Assembly (NCBI RefSeq): GCF_009696445.1
Contig: NZ_VULZ01000005.1
Location: forward strand, 124,001 to 188,000
Reading direction: 5' to 3'
DNA: 64,000 bases
Source of the DNA: Porcincola intestinalis
GTDB taxonomy: Bacteria > Bacillota > Clostridia > Lachnospirales > Lachnospiraceae
This document shows positions 1 through 9,140 of the stretch, piece after piece. Below the pieces are notes generated by a model, which saw only the letters and a list, made by a program, of their open reading frames with translations, made no database searches and was not told where the DNA came from. Both the position numbers and the translations under genes were made by a program. Each line of letters begins with the position of its first letter. Position 1 is the first letter of the stretch.

Positions 1-342
1 CTTTATGTGGAGATGGTGGATGGAGAGGACGCGCCGGACGGACAGCCGACTGTGATGGTGACTGTTTCTGACAACGGTGCCGGCATGACAGCCGATCAGA
101 TTATGTGTCTGATGGAAAGCGGCAGAGGAAAGACGGATGGCGGCGGAGTGCCTGAGACGGACGGCGATGAGATGGCTTCAGGAAGCCTTGCGGGTACCGG
201 AAAGGAAGAAACAGCGGGCGTCGCGATGGGGAACGTCATGGCAAGACTGACCCTGTACTATGGAAGAGAAGGCCTGCTGAGGGTCAGCAGCGACGGGCCA
301 GGCCTGGGGACGCAGGTGACGGTGTTCCTGCCGCTGCGCTGA
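1..342 (+). CDS. sensor histidine kinase, C-terminal part (YesM-like), 5' end outside window
   Basis: Only the ATP-binding end of a histidine kinase is present; the frame is open to base 1. The visible part holds the G1 box DNGAGM (about residue 25) and a later GNVMARLTLYYG stretch followed by GLGTQVTVFLPL. That arrangement matches the HATPase_c domain of YesM-family kinases, which use a G-N-x-x-x-R-L-x-x-x-Y-G element. The downstream neighbour is a REC-AraC response regulator, the usual partner of this kinase class, so a two-component pair is inferred. About 45 residues between the G1 box and the GN..RL element are rich in Gly, Asp and Glu, longer than usual for the ATP lid. The sensor input domain cannot be seen, so the signal is unknown. 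Confidence 0.8.
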   Translation, partial: LYVEMVDGEDAPDGQPTVMVTVSDNGAGMTADQIMCLMESGRGKTDGGGVPETDGDEMASGSLAGTGKEETAGVAMGNVMARLTLYYGREGLLRVSSDGPGLGTQVTVFLPLR

Positions 343-476
343 AATCAAAACTTGCGGACGGCTTCCTGGTATGCCGGATGCCTTGTCTGAGAGGGGGGCT
401 GTCAGACAAGGCCAAAGATTCCGCAGGCTTGTGCAGTGTTGCCGGAAGCAGCCAGGGAGGTACGAAAGGAGACAGA

Positions 477-2081
477 ATGTACAGACTTCTGATCGCGGAC
501 GACGAGGGGATCATGCTGGAATCGTTCACGGAGATCATCCGGAAACAGTTCGGAGACAGGATCGCGGTCTCGACGGCCAAGAGCGGACGGGCTGCGATCG
601 AGCAGGCGGAGAGTTTTCATCCGGATATCATATTCATGGATATCCGGATGCCAGGCATCAATGGGATTCAGGCGATCAGGGAGATTCGGAGCTTTAACAG
701 CACGGCGCTTTTCTATATCCTGTCAGCATACGATGAATTTGACTATGCAAAGGAGGCGATCTCGCTGGGGGTCAGTAAATATCTGATGAAGCCGGTATCG
801 CGACAGACCATCATCGACACGGTGACAGAAGCCATCGCGGAGGTGGACCGGCTTCGCAGTCAGCGCTCAGACCAGCTCCGGATTCAGGAAAAGCTTCAGA
901 CTGTCCTTCCCGTTGTGGAGAGTGGTTTTGTCTCGGATATGGTGATGTCCGACCGTGTAACAGATGGAAACAGTTATCTGCAGCTGCTGGATATCACAGA
1001 AAAGTACGCCTACGCGTGCCTGATCCGGTTCGGACAGAGCGGAGAGGACGGGCGGCTGATTTCGACGGTCAGAAGTGGTGTGGAGGGGCAGGACCACTAC
1101 GCTGTCATGCGGGACATCATCAAGTCTTATGTCCGCTGCATCGTCGGCCCGGTGATGTCCAACCAGATCCTCGTTGTCGTTCCGACGCAGAAAAACCAAA
1201 TTGAATATGAGCGCCGGATCGAGATTATTGAACAGACCCGGAAAATCCTGACCAAGCTGGAGGAGAAGACGCAGCTGAAATTCAAGGCGGGCATCAGCCG
1301 GGTGAACCGCTTCCAGGACCTGAAGGTAAGCTACCAGGAGGCGCAGGCGGCTCTGGAGAATTCGAAGGCAAGGGTCACACACATCGAGGATGCCGTGACG
1401 TCCGGCGTCTATGAGGATGATTATCCGATTGAGGCGGAGAGGGATATGTTCGCAAAGCTTTCTGCCGGAGATGTGGAGGGCATGCAGGCTGCTGCGGACC
1501 TTTATTTCAGCTGGATTCTTCAGCACGATCCAAACGATTTGAACAGCATGCGGCTGAAGGCGTTGGAGCTCGTCATGCGGGCGGAGTTTGATGCCTTCAA
1601 TGCTGGTTCCATCAACTATGCCTACAATGACCGGAAGGATTACCTGACGCAGATCAATGCGCTGATAAGCCCGAAGGAGGTTCGAACCTGGTTCTTTCTC
1701 CATATGACCCAGATTGCCTCCGGGATCAGGGACAGGGCGGATGAACAGTCTGAGAGCATTGTACAGAAGGCACAGAAATACATGCGGGAGAATTACATGA
1801 AGGAAATCTCTCTTGATGATGTATCGAAGGAAGTGAATGTCAGCCCGTATTATTTTTCAAAGCTTTTCAAGGAGGAAGTTGGAGAAAACTTCATCGAGTA
1901 TCTGACGAAGATACGGATCGGGAAGGCAAAGGAGATGTTGGCAAAGGGAAGCGAATCGGTCAAGGAGATCGGCCTTGCAAGCGGTTATGCGGATTCAAAC
2001 TATTTCAGCAGAATCTTCAAGAAGCAGACAGGAATGACGCCAAGTGAGTACAGAGATCATCTGAGGGCGGACGAATCATGA
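477..2081 (+). CDS. response regulator, receiver plus AraC-type DNA-binding domain
   Basis: 534 residues. The N-terminal receiver domain (about 1-120) has the acidic pair D8-D9, phospho-acceptor D55 in FMDIRMPG, and K105 in YLMKPV. The C-terminal ~100 residues (about 430-534) hold two helix-turn-helix units of the AraC/XylS type, including ISLDDVSKEVNVSPYYFSKLF and the closing GMTPSEYR motif. The 300-residue middle has no recognised domain and is typical of YesN-like regulators. The start at 477 was chosen because AAAGGAG lies just upstream and the receiver begins MYRLLIADDE; an upstream in-frame ATG at 378 would add 33 residues with no receiver homology. It follows the kinase and overlaps the next gene by four bases, so the three genes form one transcript. 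Its targets are probably sugar uptake or use genes, by family habit. Confidence 0.9.
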   Translation: MYRLLIADDEGIMLESFTEIIRKQFGDRIAVSTAKSGRAAIEQAESFHPDIIFMDIRMPGINGIQAIREIRSFNSTALFYILSAYDEFDYAKEAISLGVSKYLMKPVSRQTIIDTVTEAIAEVDRLRSQRSDQLRIQEKLQTVLPVVESGFVSDMVMSDRVTDGNSYLQLLDITEKYAYACLIRFGQSGEDGRLISTVRSGVEGQDHYAVMRDIIKSYVRCIVGPVMSNQILVVVPTQKNQIEYERRIEIIEQTRKILTKLEEKTQLKFKAGISRVNRFQDLKVSYQEAQAALENSKARVTHIEDAVTSGVYEDDYPIEAERDMFAKLSAGDVEGMQAAADLYFSWILQHDPNDLNSMRLKALELVMRAEFDAFNAGSINYAYNDRKDYLTQINALISPKEVRTWFFLHMTQIASGIRDRADEQSESIVQKAQKYMRENYMKEISLDDVSKEVNVSPYYFSKLFKEEVGENFIEYLTKIRIGKAKEMLAKGSESVKEIGLASGYADSNYFSRIFKKQTGMTPSEYRDHLRADES

Positions 2082-3187
2082 GCGGGAGAAAAAGAAAGCA
2101 GGAGAGATTGCACGCAGCCTGCGCACTGGTCTTTGCGCTGATGCTGGGGCTGGTGGTCTCAGGGTGCGGCAGATATGCGGAGACAGATCATGAGGGAAGG
2201 AAAACAGAAGAAGCGGGAGAGGACGCAGTCCGGATCGGAATCAGCTTCGACTCTTTTGTGATTGAGCGATGGCTGCGGGATCGGGATGTCTTTGTATCGA
2301 CGGCACAGAGTCTCGGGGCAGAGGTGAATGTCCAGAATGCAAACGGCGAAGTGTCAGAACAGATTGCACAGATCCGTTATCTGATCAGCAAAAAGATGAA
2401 TGTCATCGTGATCGTCGCCATCGATGCATCGAAGCTTTCAGAGGTCATCGGTGAGGCGAAAGACGCAGGGATTCGCGTGGTCTGTTATGACAGGCTGATC
2501 CTGAACGCGGGGACTGATCTGTATGTGTCGTTTGACAATGAGAAGGTCGGGATCCTGATGGCGCAGGCACTGGAAGATTCCCTGCCGGAGGGCGGCGATG
2601 TCTTTGAAATCCTGGGTTCTGCCTCCGATAACAATACGACGCAGGTTCGTCACGGCTTCGAGCAGGAGCTCAAGAACTCCGGACTGAACATTGTCTATTC
2701 CACCTACTGTGACAACTGGCTTGCCGAGCTGGCCTTTGATGCAGTCAACGAGGGACTCGAGAAAAATGGAGGAAGCGTGGACGGCGTGATGTGCGGAAAC
2801 GATGACCTGGCGGGGCAGGCGATCAAGGCACTCACAGAGCATAAGCTTGCGGGAATTGTCCCGGTTGTCGGACAGGACGCCGATCTGTCAGGCTGTCAGC
2901 GGATCGTCGAGGGAACACAGACGATGAGCGTCTATAAGTCGGTCGAGGAGGAGGCACAGGTAGCCGCCCGGCTGACCGTGGCCCTGGCGAAAGGAGAGGA
3001 CATCACCGGAGAGGATGCAGAGATCAAAGTCAGCGGGACCATCAGCGATGGGACCTGGGATGTCCCGTACTACAGGATCGACCCGGTTGCGGTCACAAAG
3101 AACAATATGGACAAAGTGATCATCGACGGAGGGTTTCATCTGAGGGAAGATGTTTATATGAACGTCGGGGAGACAGAGGAGAAATAA
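2078..3187 (+). CDS. sugar-binding lipoprotein of the XylF/RbsB type
   Basis: 369 residues. A basic N-terminus, a hydrophobic segment and the lipobox VSGC place the lipidated cysteine at residue 30, so the protein is anchored outside the membrane. The mature part is a periplasmic-binding-protein type 1 fold (Peripla_BP_4). It resembles XylF strongly in the first lobe (RWLRDRDVFV, NANGE, then a run of isoleucines and valines ending in DASK). The start ATG overlaps the stop of the regulator (ATGA), so the two are translationally coupled. No XylG/XylH-like ATPase or permease follows; the next gene is glnN behind its own promoter. The coupling suggests it presents sugar to the kinase rather than, or as well as, to a transporter. 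Ligand unknown; xylose or another aldose is a guess from family resemblance. Confidence 0.85.
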   Translation: MSGRKRKQERLHAACALVFALMLGLVVSGCGRYAETDHEGRKTEEAGEDAVRIGISFDSFVIERWLRDRDVFVSTAQSLGAEVNVQNANGEVSEQIAQIRYLISKKMNVIVIVAIDASKLSEVIGEAKDAGIRVVCYDRLILNAGTDLYVSFDNEKVGILMAQALEDSLPEGGDVFEILGSASDNNTTQVRHGFEQELKNSGLNIVYSTYCDNWLAELAFDAVNEGLEKNGGSVDGVMCGNDDLAGQAIKALTEHKLAGIVPVVGQDADLSGCQRIVEGTQTMSVYKSVEEEAQVAARLTVALAKGEDITGEDAEIKVSGTISDGTWDVPYYRIDPVAVTKNNMDKVIIDGGFHLREDVYMNVGETEEK

Positions 3188-3250
3188 AAAGAGCCAAACG
3201 CGGGCAGATATCAGAAAATTTTTCCTTCCTGCGCAAAATCAAAAAAATGC

Positions 3251-3279
3251 TTGCATATCCCGCCGTATAGGTGTACAGT
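3251..3279 (+). promoter_or_regulatory. predicted sigma-A promoter of glnN
   Basis: TTGCAT (3251-3256), a 17-base spacer, then TACAGT (3274-3279). Transcription would start near 3286, giving a leader of about 165 nt before glnN. Seen by eye only; no other -35/-10 pair of similar quality was noticed between the two genes. Confidence 0.5.
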
Positions 3280-3298
3280 ACAGGCAACGGATGGCAAA

Positions 3299-3332
3299 GG
3301 GGCATTCCGAATTGATTCGGAATGTCCCTTTT
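3299..3332 (+). terminator. intrinsic hairpin in the glnN leader (terminator or attenuator)
   Basis: A 13-bp stem (3299-3311 with 3316-3328, one G-U pair) closes a TTGA loop and is followed by TTTT. It lies 60-120 nt beyond the lipoprotein stop but also just downstream of the predicted glnN promoter. It could therefore end read-through from the two-component operon or act as an attenuator for glnN. The T run is short (four), so efficiency is uncertain. Confidence 0.6.
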
Positions 3333-3453
3333 CGCGTATTCAGCCCGCAGGCGCCATCCAGGCGACTGTCAGAAGGAAGGTTGAGGGGACGTTTCTGTCA
3401 GAAAGAGGCGTGTCCGGGCGGGCAGAATTCCTAATAGGAAAGGAAAAGAGCGT

Positions 3454-5577
3454 ATGAGTGAGACGGGAGAACGGTTCAATGTCGCCGATATCTTCGGCGA
3501 GGATGTGTTCAGTGACAAGGTGATGCAGCAGCGCCTTCCGAAGAGCGTCTACAGAGAGCTCCATAAAACCATCGAGGAAGGAAAGGATCTCGACATCCAT
3601 GTGGCAGATGCCATTGCCGGCGCGATGAAGCAGTGGGCAATTGAAAAGGGAGCGACCCATTTCACCCATTGGTTCCAGCCGCTGACCGGTGTGACAGCCG
3701 AGAAGCATGACTCCTTCATCACAGCTCCGAGACCGGATGGGACAGTTCTGATGGAGTTTTCCGGGAAGGAACTGATCAAGGGTGAACCGGATGCGTCCTC
3801 ATTCCCATCAGGCGGACTCCGGGCAACCTTCGAGGCCAGAGGCTACACGGCGTGGGATCCGACCAGCCCGGCATTCGTGCGCAATGACGCTGCCGGCCCG
3901 ATTCTCTGCATCCCGACTGCATTCTGCTCTTATACAGGAGAGGCGCTGGATTTCAAGACACCGCTCCTTCGATCAATGGACGCGATCAATGCACAGTCGC
4001 TCAGGCTGCTGAGGCTCTTCGGAAACAACAAGTCTAAAAAAGTGACGCCGTCCGTCGGGCCGGAGCAGGAGTATTTCCTGGTTGACGAGGACGCGTTCAA
4101 GCAGAGAAAGGATCTCGTCTACACAGGCAGAACTCTGTTCGGGGCGATGCCGCCGAAGGGGCAGGAGCTGGATGACCACTACTTCGGAACCCTTCGCCAG
4201 AGAGTTGCGGCGTTCATGAGGGATGTCAACAAGGAACTCTGGAAGCTTGGTGTCCCGGCAAAGACCCAGCACAATGAGGTGGCCCCGGCACAGCATGAGC
4301 TGGCAGTCATCTATGAGAATGCATCCCTGGCTGTTGACAACAACCACATCGTGATGCAGACGCTCAAAAGAATCGCGGCAAAGCATCATATGAGATGCCT
4401 GCTTCATGAGAAGCCGTTCGCAGGAGTCAATGGTTCCGGCAAGCATAACAACTGGTCGCTGATGACCGATGACGGCATCAACCTGCTTGATCCGGGCAAG
4501 ACGCCTCACCAGAACGTTCAGTTCCTGCTGGTGCTCGCCTGCATTCTGAAGGCGGTTGATGAGCATGCAGATTTGCTCAGAGAGTCCGCAGCTGATACAG
4601 GAAACGACCAGCGCCTTGGTGCAAATGAGGCACCGCCAGCGATCATTTCCGTGTTCCTGGGCGATCAGCTTCAGGATGTGGTTTCCCAGCTGGTGAAGAC
4701 CGGCAATGCAACCTCCTCCCTGAAGGGCGGAAAGCTTCAGACAGGTGTCAGCACGCTGCCGGACTTCACGAAGGATGCAACCGACAGAAACCGCACAAGC
4801 CCGTTTGCCTTCACCGGCAACAAGTTTGAGTTCCGTATGCTCGGATCCCGCGATTCGGTTGCGGCTCCGAACATTGTGCTGGACACTATTGTGGCAGAGG
4901 CCTTTTCCGATGCGTGCGATGTCCTGGAGCAGGCGGAGGACTTCGACGTGGCGGTGCATGACCTGATCAAGCAGTATCTGAATGACCACCAGCGGATCAT
5001 CTTCAACGGAAACGGCTATTCGGATGAGTGGGTGGCGGAAGCTGAAAGAAGAGGGCTTCCGAACCTCCGCTCCATGGTTGACTCGATTCCGGCTCTTGAG
5101 AGCGAGAAGTCAGTCAGCATGTTCGAGAAGTTCAAGGTCTTCACAAAACCCGAACTTGCTTCCCGTGTCGAGATCAAGTATGAGACCTATGCAAAGAACA
5201 CGCACATTGAGGCGGCGACGATGATAGACATGGCGTCCAAGTCGATCATCCCGGCCGTGATCCGCTGGAACAGAAGCCTGGCGGACACCGTGATTGCGCT
5301 CACGCAGGCAGGAGCAGATGCGTCTGTTGAGAAGGAGCTGCTTGCCGAATCGACAGGCCTTCTTGCGGAGACGAAGGCTGGTCTTCAGAAGCTGATCCAG
5401 ATCACAGAGGAGGCGGAGAAGAAGCCGGAAGGAAGAGAACGCGCCGTTTTCTACCACTATGATGTCACGCCGGTCATGGCTGAGCTCCGCGCTCCGGTCG
5501 ACAAGCTGGAGATGATTGTCGACAAGGATATGTGGCCGATGCCGTCCTACGGCGACCTGATGTTCAGCGGAACCTGA
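3454..5577 (+). CDS. glnN: glutamine synthetase type III
   Basis: 707 residues, the size of GSIII enzymes (about 700-730) rather than GSI/GSII. It makes glutamine from glutamate, ammonia and ATP in the cytoplasm. Family signatures are plain: [11 protein letters not shown] at about 201-211 (metal and glutamate site), [20 protein letters not shown], and [16 protein letters not shown] with the catalytic Arg/Glu residues. The ATG at 3454 follows AGGAAAAG. The gene stands alone between its own promoter and a terminator, with a leader that contains a strong hairpin. No ANTAR-type antiterminator gene is adjacent. Confidence 0.97.
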   Translation: MSETGERFNVADIFGEDVFSDKVMQQRLPKSVYRELHKTIEEGKDLDIHVADAIAGAMKQWAIEKGATHFTHWFQPLTGVTAEKHDSFITAPRPDGTVLMEFSGKELIKGEPDASSFPSGGLRATFEARGYTAWDPTSPAFVRNDAAGPILCIPTAFCSYTGEALDFKTPLLRSMDAINAQSLRLLRLFGNNKSKKVTPSVGPEQEYFLVDEDAFKQRKDLVYTGRTLFGAMPPKGQELDDHYFGTLRQRVAAFMRDVNKELWKLGVPAKTQHNEVAPAQHELAVIYENASLAVDNNHIVMQTLKRIAAKHHMRCLLHEKPFAGVNGSGKHNNWSLMTDDGINLLDPGKTPHQNVQFLLVLACILKAVDEHADLLRESAADTGNDQRLGANEAPPAIISVFLGDQLQDVVSQLVKTGNATSSLKGGKLQTGVSTLPDFTKDATDRNRTSPFAFTGNKFEFRMLGSRDSVAAPNIVLDTIVAEAFSDACDVLEQAEDFDVAVHDLIKQYLNDHQRIIFNGNGYSDEWVAEAERRGLPNLRSMVDSIPALESEKSVSMFEKFKVFTKPELASRVEIKYETYAKNTHIEAATMIDMASKSIIPAVIRWNRSLADTVIALTQAGADASVEKELLAESTGLLAETKAGLQKLIQITEEAEKKPEGRERAVFYHYDVTPVMAELRAPVDKLEMIVDKDMWPMPSYGDLMFSGT

Positions 5578-5632
5578 GCAGACTCTTTCTGAACCGGGTG
5601 ATCAAATCTATATTCATCGTTGGAATCGCAGT

Positions 5633-5670
5633 AGCTCCGGAAGTGTCACTTCCGGGGCTGTTTTATTTTG
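5633..5670 (+). terminator. intrinsic terminator after glnN
   Basis: An 11-bp stem AGCTCCGGAAG (5633-5643) pairs with CTTCCGGGGCT (5649-5659) around TGTCA and is followed by GTTTTATTTT. It lies about 55 nt after the glnN stop and should close that transcript. Confidence 0.85.
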
Positions 5671-5689
5671 CAAATCTGTCTGATATAAT
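5661..5689 (+). promoter_or_regulatory. predicted extended -10 promoter of the sigma-like gene
   Basis: A perfect TATAAT (5684-5689) is preceded by TG one base upstream, an extended -10. The matching -35 (TTTTAT, 5661-5666, 17-base spacing) is poor and sits inside the T tract of the glnN terminator. Confidence 0.55.
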
Positions 5690-5737
5690 GAGGAACAGAC
5701 TGAAAAACGGCAGGTTGCCGGGAAGGATTGATGAAAG

Positions 5738-6544
5738 ATGACAGATGAAACAAGAGCATTCAGAACCCGCCTTGAGGAGCTGACGCATGAGGCGAAGGAA
5801 AACGGGAACCGTATTTCCGTCCAGCAGGTACGGGAGAAACTGAAGGATACAGGCATCGATGAGACAAAGCTTCAGATGGTCTGCAGCTATCTCGATATGA
5901 TGTCGGTCGAGGTCTATGATGAAGACATGCCGGAGGCGGCATCCGGCGCCGGCGATGAGCATGTACGGAGTCTGGAGCACTATCTGGACGAGCTTGCAGC
6001 CCTGCCTCAGATGGATGAGGTGGAGGAGCTGACGCTGTTTCACATGGCGGCTGAAGGACACGAGGAAGCCAGAGCGCGGCTGACGGAGCGGTATCTTCAG
6101 ACAGTGTGTGACCTGGCCGGGGAGATTGAAGCGCGGGAAACCGGAAAGGATCCTGAGAACAGGCTGCCTGCGGGTGCAGAAAGACTGAACCTTGAAGGAG
6201 AATTCACGGCGGAGGACCTGGTTCAGGAGGGGAATGTCGGCCTCTTGATGGCGCTGGAAAACTTGCAGCATCAGGAGAGCCTTGCCGCTTATCGGGCGGT
6301 GCTTTTGAACGAGGTGACTAGCTACCTGGAGGGCGTTGTCGAAGCACAGAAGGCAGAAAGAAAATCGGATCAGCGGATTCTGAACCGGATGAATCAGCTG
6401 GCAGACGCTTCACATGATCTGGAGCAGGAGCTGGATAGAAAGCCGTCACTTGAAGAACTTTCAGCTTACCTGGATCTTCCGGCTGAGGAGATCCAGGATC
6501 TTCTCAGAGTCGGAGGCGAAAAGCTGAAGGCAGACGATCTCTGA
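5738..6544 (+). CDS. sigma-70-like protein with regions 1-3 but no region 4
   Basis: 268 residues, acidic. Residues ~10-60 look like sigma region 1.1, 79-112 like region 1.2 (LEHYLDELAALP), and ~116-130 and 155-172 like regions 2.1-2.2 (the latter FTAEDLVQEGNVGLLMAL, very close to the core-binding helix of primary sigma factors). In place of the 2.3-2.4 promoter-melting helix there is AYRAVLLNEVTSYLE, which lacks the aromatic F-x-x-Y-A-x-W-W-I residues. Residues 226-256 match region 3 (ELDRKPSLEELSAYLDLPAEE without the run of basic residues). The protein then stops, so region 4, which reads the -35 box, is absent. It may bind core RNA polymerase without directing ordinary promoter use, or act with a separate partner. 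It has its own promoter. Function is not established. Confidence 0.7.
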   Translation: MTDETRAFRTRLEELTHEAKENGNRISVQQVREKLKDTGIDETKLQMVCSYLDMMSVEVYDEDMPEAASGAGDEHVRSLEHYLDELAALPQMDEVEELTLFHMAAEGHEEARARLTERYLQTVCDLAGEIEARETGKDPENRLPAGAERLNLEGEFTAEDLVQEGNVGLLMALENLQHQESLAAYRAVLLNEVTSYLEGVVEAQKAERKSDQRILNRMNQLADASHDLEQELDRKPSLEELSAYLDLPAEEIQDLLRVGGEKLKADDL

Positions 6545-6611
6545 TCCGAAACCCGTCAGAACTCAGGAAGAAATGTAAGACGGTCAGGTAGTGCAATTTA
6601 TACAAAAGACA

Positions 6612-6640
6612 TTGATTTTCAATCGGAAAAAGTTTACACT
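6612..6640 (+). promoter_or_regulatory. predicted promoter of the CdaR-like regulator gene
   Basis: TTGATT (6612-6617), a 17-base spacer and TACACT (6635-6640). The leader to the start codon would be about 75 nt. The surrounding 100 bases are noticeably A+T rich, as expected for a promoter region. Moderate match only. Confidence 0.4.
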
Positions 6641-6723
6641 ATAGCTAGCATGTGGTGAATGTGAATAGAGAATCAGTATAATCTGCTGAACATTTCTACA
6701 TTTTTTCATGATAGGAGAAATCA

Positions 6724-7815
6724 ATGATCTCTAATCAGATTCTGCAGTCTACACTGGACGGACTCAAACAGATCACACGGGTGGATATGTGCGTGGTGGA
6801 CACGGAGGGTGTCATGCTTGCTTCCACCTTTGGTGAGGAGGCGGACTTTCGGGATGCTGTCGTCAGCTTTGAAAATTCACCGGCTGAGAGTCAGGTCATC
6901 TCAAACTATCAGTTTTTTAAGGTGCTCGATGAGGGACATCTGGAGTATGTGCTGATTGCAAGCGGCAATTCTGATGATGTCTATACGACCGGGAAGCTGA
7001 CAGCATTCCAGCTCCAGTGCCTTCTGGTTGCCTACAAGGAACGGTTTGACAAGGATAACTTTATCAAGAATCTGCTCCTGGACAACCTGCTGCTTGTGGA
7101 TATCTATAACAGGGCCAAGAAGCTTCATATTGATACAGAATCGAGGCGGGTTGTCTATATTCTGGAACCGGAGGGAGACGGGGAGGCAGCCGGCCTTGAG
7201 GAAATCCGTGGATTGCTGGGCGCAAGGTCCGGGGATTTTATCACGGAGATTGATGAGAAGAGTATCATCATCGTGAAGGAGATTCTGCTCTCGGACGGTC
7301 CGAAGGAGCTGAACGAATATGCCCTGGAGATGCTGGACGCTCTGCCGCAGGAGAAGCGCGCGACCGCCATTATCGCCTATGGAACGGTTGTCGGGGAATT
7401 GAAAGACGTGTCCAGGTCGTATAAGGAAGCGAGGATGGCGCTGAACGTCGGCAAGATTTTCTTTGAGGAAAAGCATGTCATCGCCTACAGCCGCCTGGGC
7501 ATCGGGCGCCTGATCTATCAGCTTCCGATACCGCTGTGCAAGATGTTCATCCGGGAAGTATTCGACGGAAAGTCGCCGGATGAGTTTGATGAGGAGACGC
7601 TGACGACGATCAACAAGTTCTTTGAGAACAGCCTGAATGTGTCAGAGACCTCAAGACAGCTGTATATTCACAGAAACACACTTGTGTACCGTCTTGATAA
7701 GCTCCAGAAGCAGACAGGTCTTGATCTGCGCATATTCGATGACGCCATAACCCTGAAGATTGCGCTGATGGTTGTCAAGTATATGAAGCACATGGAAAAA
7801 AGCCCTGATTATTGA
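6724..7815 (+). CDS. CdaR/PucR-type transcriptional regulator
   Basis: 363 residues. The first ~110 residues are a ligand-sensing region resembling the sugar-diacid recognition domain of CdaR. A GGDEF-like middle follows. The C-terminal ~60 residues are a PucR-type helix-turn-helix (HTH_30): NVSETSRQLYIHRNTLVYRL, then TGLD and a final helix. Such proteins usually sense small acids or sugar acids and activate a nearby catabolic operon, but the neighbours here (sigma-like protein upstream, convergent membrane protein downstream) give no hint of the target. The coding end overlaps a hairpin that works as a terminator for the opposite strand. Confidence 0.85.
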   Translation: MISNQILQSTLDGLKQITRVDMCVVDTEGVMLASTFGEEADFRDAVVSFENSPAESQVISNYQFFKVLDEGHLEYVLIASGNSDDVYTTGKLTAFQLQCLLVAYKERFDKDNFIKNLLLDNLLLVDIYNRAKKLHIDTESRRVVYILEPEGDGEAAGLEEIRGLLGARSGDFITEIDEKSIIIVKEILLSDGPKELNEYALEMLDALPQEKRATAIIAYGTVVGELKDVSRSYKEARMALNVGKIFFEEKHVIAYSRLGIGRLIYQLPIPLCKMFIREVFDGKSPDEFDEETLTTINKFFENSLNVSETSRQLYIHRNTLVYRLDKLQKQTGLDLRIFDDAITLKIALMVVKYMKHMEKSPDY

Positions 7816-7825
7816 AATCAGGGCT
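7796..7825 (-). terminator. terminator for the convergent CBS-domain gene, overlapping both stop codons
   Basis: A perfect 10-bp stem AGCCCTGATT / AATCAGGGCT (7801-7810 with 7816-7825) around ATTGA. On the minus strand it is followed by six T. It therefore terminates the - strand gene. It covers the TGA of the + strand regulator (7813-7815) and that of the - strand gene (7818-7820). On the + strand no T run follows. Confidence 0.8.
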
Positions 7826-9140
7826 CTGGGGAAGATTGACGGGCGCGCGCTTCTGCAGCGTCTGTATGATCTGAAAAGTCAGGAGGCAGGGTAAGACGCA
7901 CCGTTTCGATGCGTCTTTTTTTCATACACTCAACGCGGAGTGTAATGCCCTCCGGCGTCGTTACTTCATCCTTGGCACGGGGCAGACGGTCTCCAAGCTG
8001 CTGAATCAGATATCCGCCGATGGAGTCGTAGTCCTCTGATTCAAGATCGGTTCCCAGACGCTCGTTGAGATCATCCAGCTTGACACTGCCCTGGATCAGA
8101 TAGGTATTCTGTCCGATCTTGCGGATCCAGTCCTGCTCATCGGCATCATATTCGTCCCGGATTTCCCCGACAAGCTCTTCGATGAGATCCTCGAAGGTGA
8201 TCATGCCCGAGGCGGCGCCATATTCATCCAGGACGATGGCCAGGGAATAGTTGCCTGCCTGCATCTCCTCCATCAGCGAGACGACCGATTTGGACTCAAA
8301 GGTAAAGTACGGCTGGTACATGATCATCGCCGGAGAAAAATCCTTCTTTTTCGATTCCTCGAGAAAACAGAAGTCCTTGATGTTGATGATACCGACAATG
8401 TGGTCACGGCCGTCTCTGTAGACCGGAAGACGGGTAAACCGCTCCCGCTGGAAAACCTGGGAAATATGTCCGTAGCTGTCGTCCGCGCTGACGGCAACCA
8501 TATCTGCCCGCGGGACCATGATGTCGCCGGCTGTCTGATCGGTAAGGTCATAGACGTTGTTGATCAGCGTACGTTCCTCACCGGTTGTCTCGCCTTCCTC
8601 ATGGCTGACATCAACCATTGTCCGGATCTCATCCTCTGTGATGGTGGAGTCTCCGCCGGTTCGGCTGACATGAAGAAGCTTCATGGCTCCGGAGGAGAGG
8701 AGATTCACAGCCCAGATCAGAGGGGTCAGGACAATCATCAGGAAATGAATGACCGGGGCGTATCTCAGCGACAGTTTTTCAGAATTGACATTCGCCGCGT
8801 TTTTCGGCGTGATTTCGCCGAATATCAGAATCAGGAGCGTCAGGATGCCGGTAGCCAGTCCGACGCTCCGACTGCCGAAAAGGCTGATCGCCAGCGTTGT
8901 GGACAGTGAAGAAGCAGACAGGTTTACAACATTATTCCCGATCAGGATGCAGGACAGCATCTTTTCCTGGGCGTCAAGCACGCTGAGTACCGTGGCTGCG
9001 CGTCTGTTCCCCGCATCGGAGAGCGTCCGGATCCGGACACGGTTTACTGTTGTCAGAGCTGTCTCCGCGGAGGAGAAGAAGCCGGACAGCAGGATCAGAA
9101 TCAGTAACAGGACAATCTGAATGCCAGTATGTGCTGACAA
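7818..9140 (-). CDS. CorC/HlyC-type membrane protein: DUF21, CBS pair and CorC_HlyC domains
   Basis: About 440 residues from a TTG start at 9140, chosen because AAAGGAAG lies nine bases upstream and the protein then begins directly with its first membrane helix (QIVLLLILILLSGFFSSAETAL), as in the family. An earlier in-frame TTG at 9215 adds 25 unlikely residues. The N-terminal DUF21/CNNM transmembrane region is followed by two CBS domains (around YDLTDQTAGDIMVPRADMV and the VGIINIKDF region) and a C-terminal CorC_HlyC FAD/PCMH-like domain. Relatives affect Mg2+/Co2+ efflux or homeostasis; the old name hemolysin is misleading. It is the only - strand gene and is divergent from rho. Confidence 0.9.
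   Translation of the reverse strand: MSAHTGIQIVLLLILILLSGFFSSAETALTTVNRVRIRTLSDAGNRRAATVLSVLDAQEKMLSCILIGNNVVNLSASSLSTTLAISLFGSRSVGLATGILTLLILIFGEITPKNAANVNSEKLSLRYAPVIHFLMIVLTPLIWAVNLLSSGAMKLLHVSRTGGDSTITEDEIRTMVDVSHEEGETTGEERTLINNVYDLTDQTAGDIMVPRADMVAVSADDSYGHISQVFQRERFTRLPVYRDGRDHIVGIINIKDFCFLEESKKKDFSPAMIMYQPYFTFESKSVVSLMEEMQAGNYSLAIVLDEYGAASGMITFEDLIEELVGEIRDEYDADEQDWIRKIGQNTYLIQGSVKLDDLNERLGTDLESEDYDSIGGYLIQQLGDRLPRAKDEVTTPEGITLRVECMKKRRIETVRLTLPPDFSDHTDAAEARARQSSPEP

Noticed and set aside
3251-3457. 68-residue frame in the glnN leader
   Set aside because: It starts at the -35 box and runs through the hairpin; no ribosome site.
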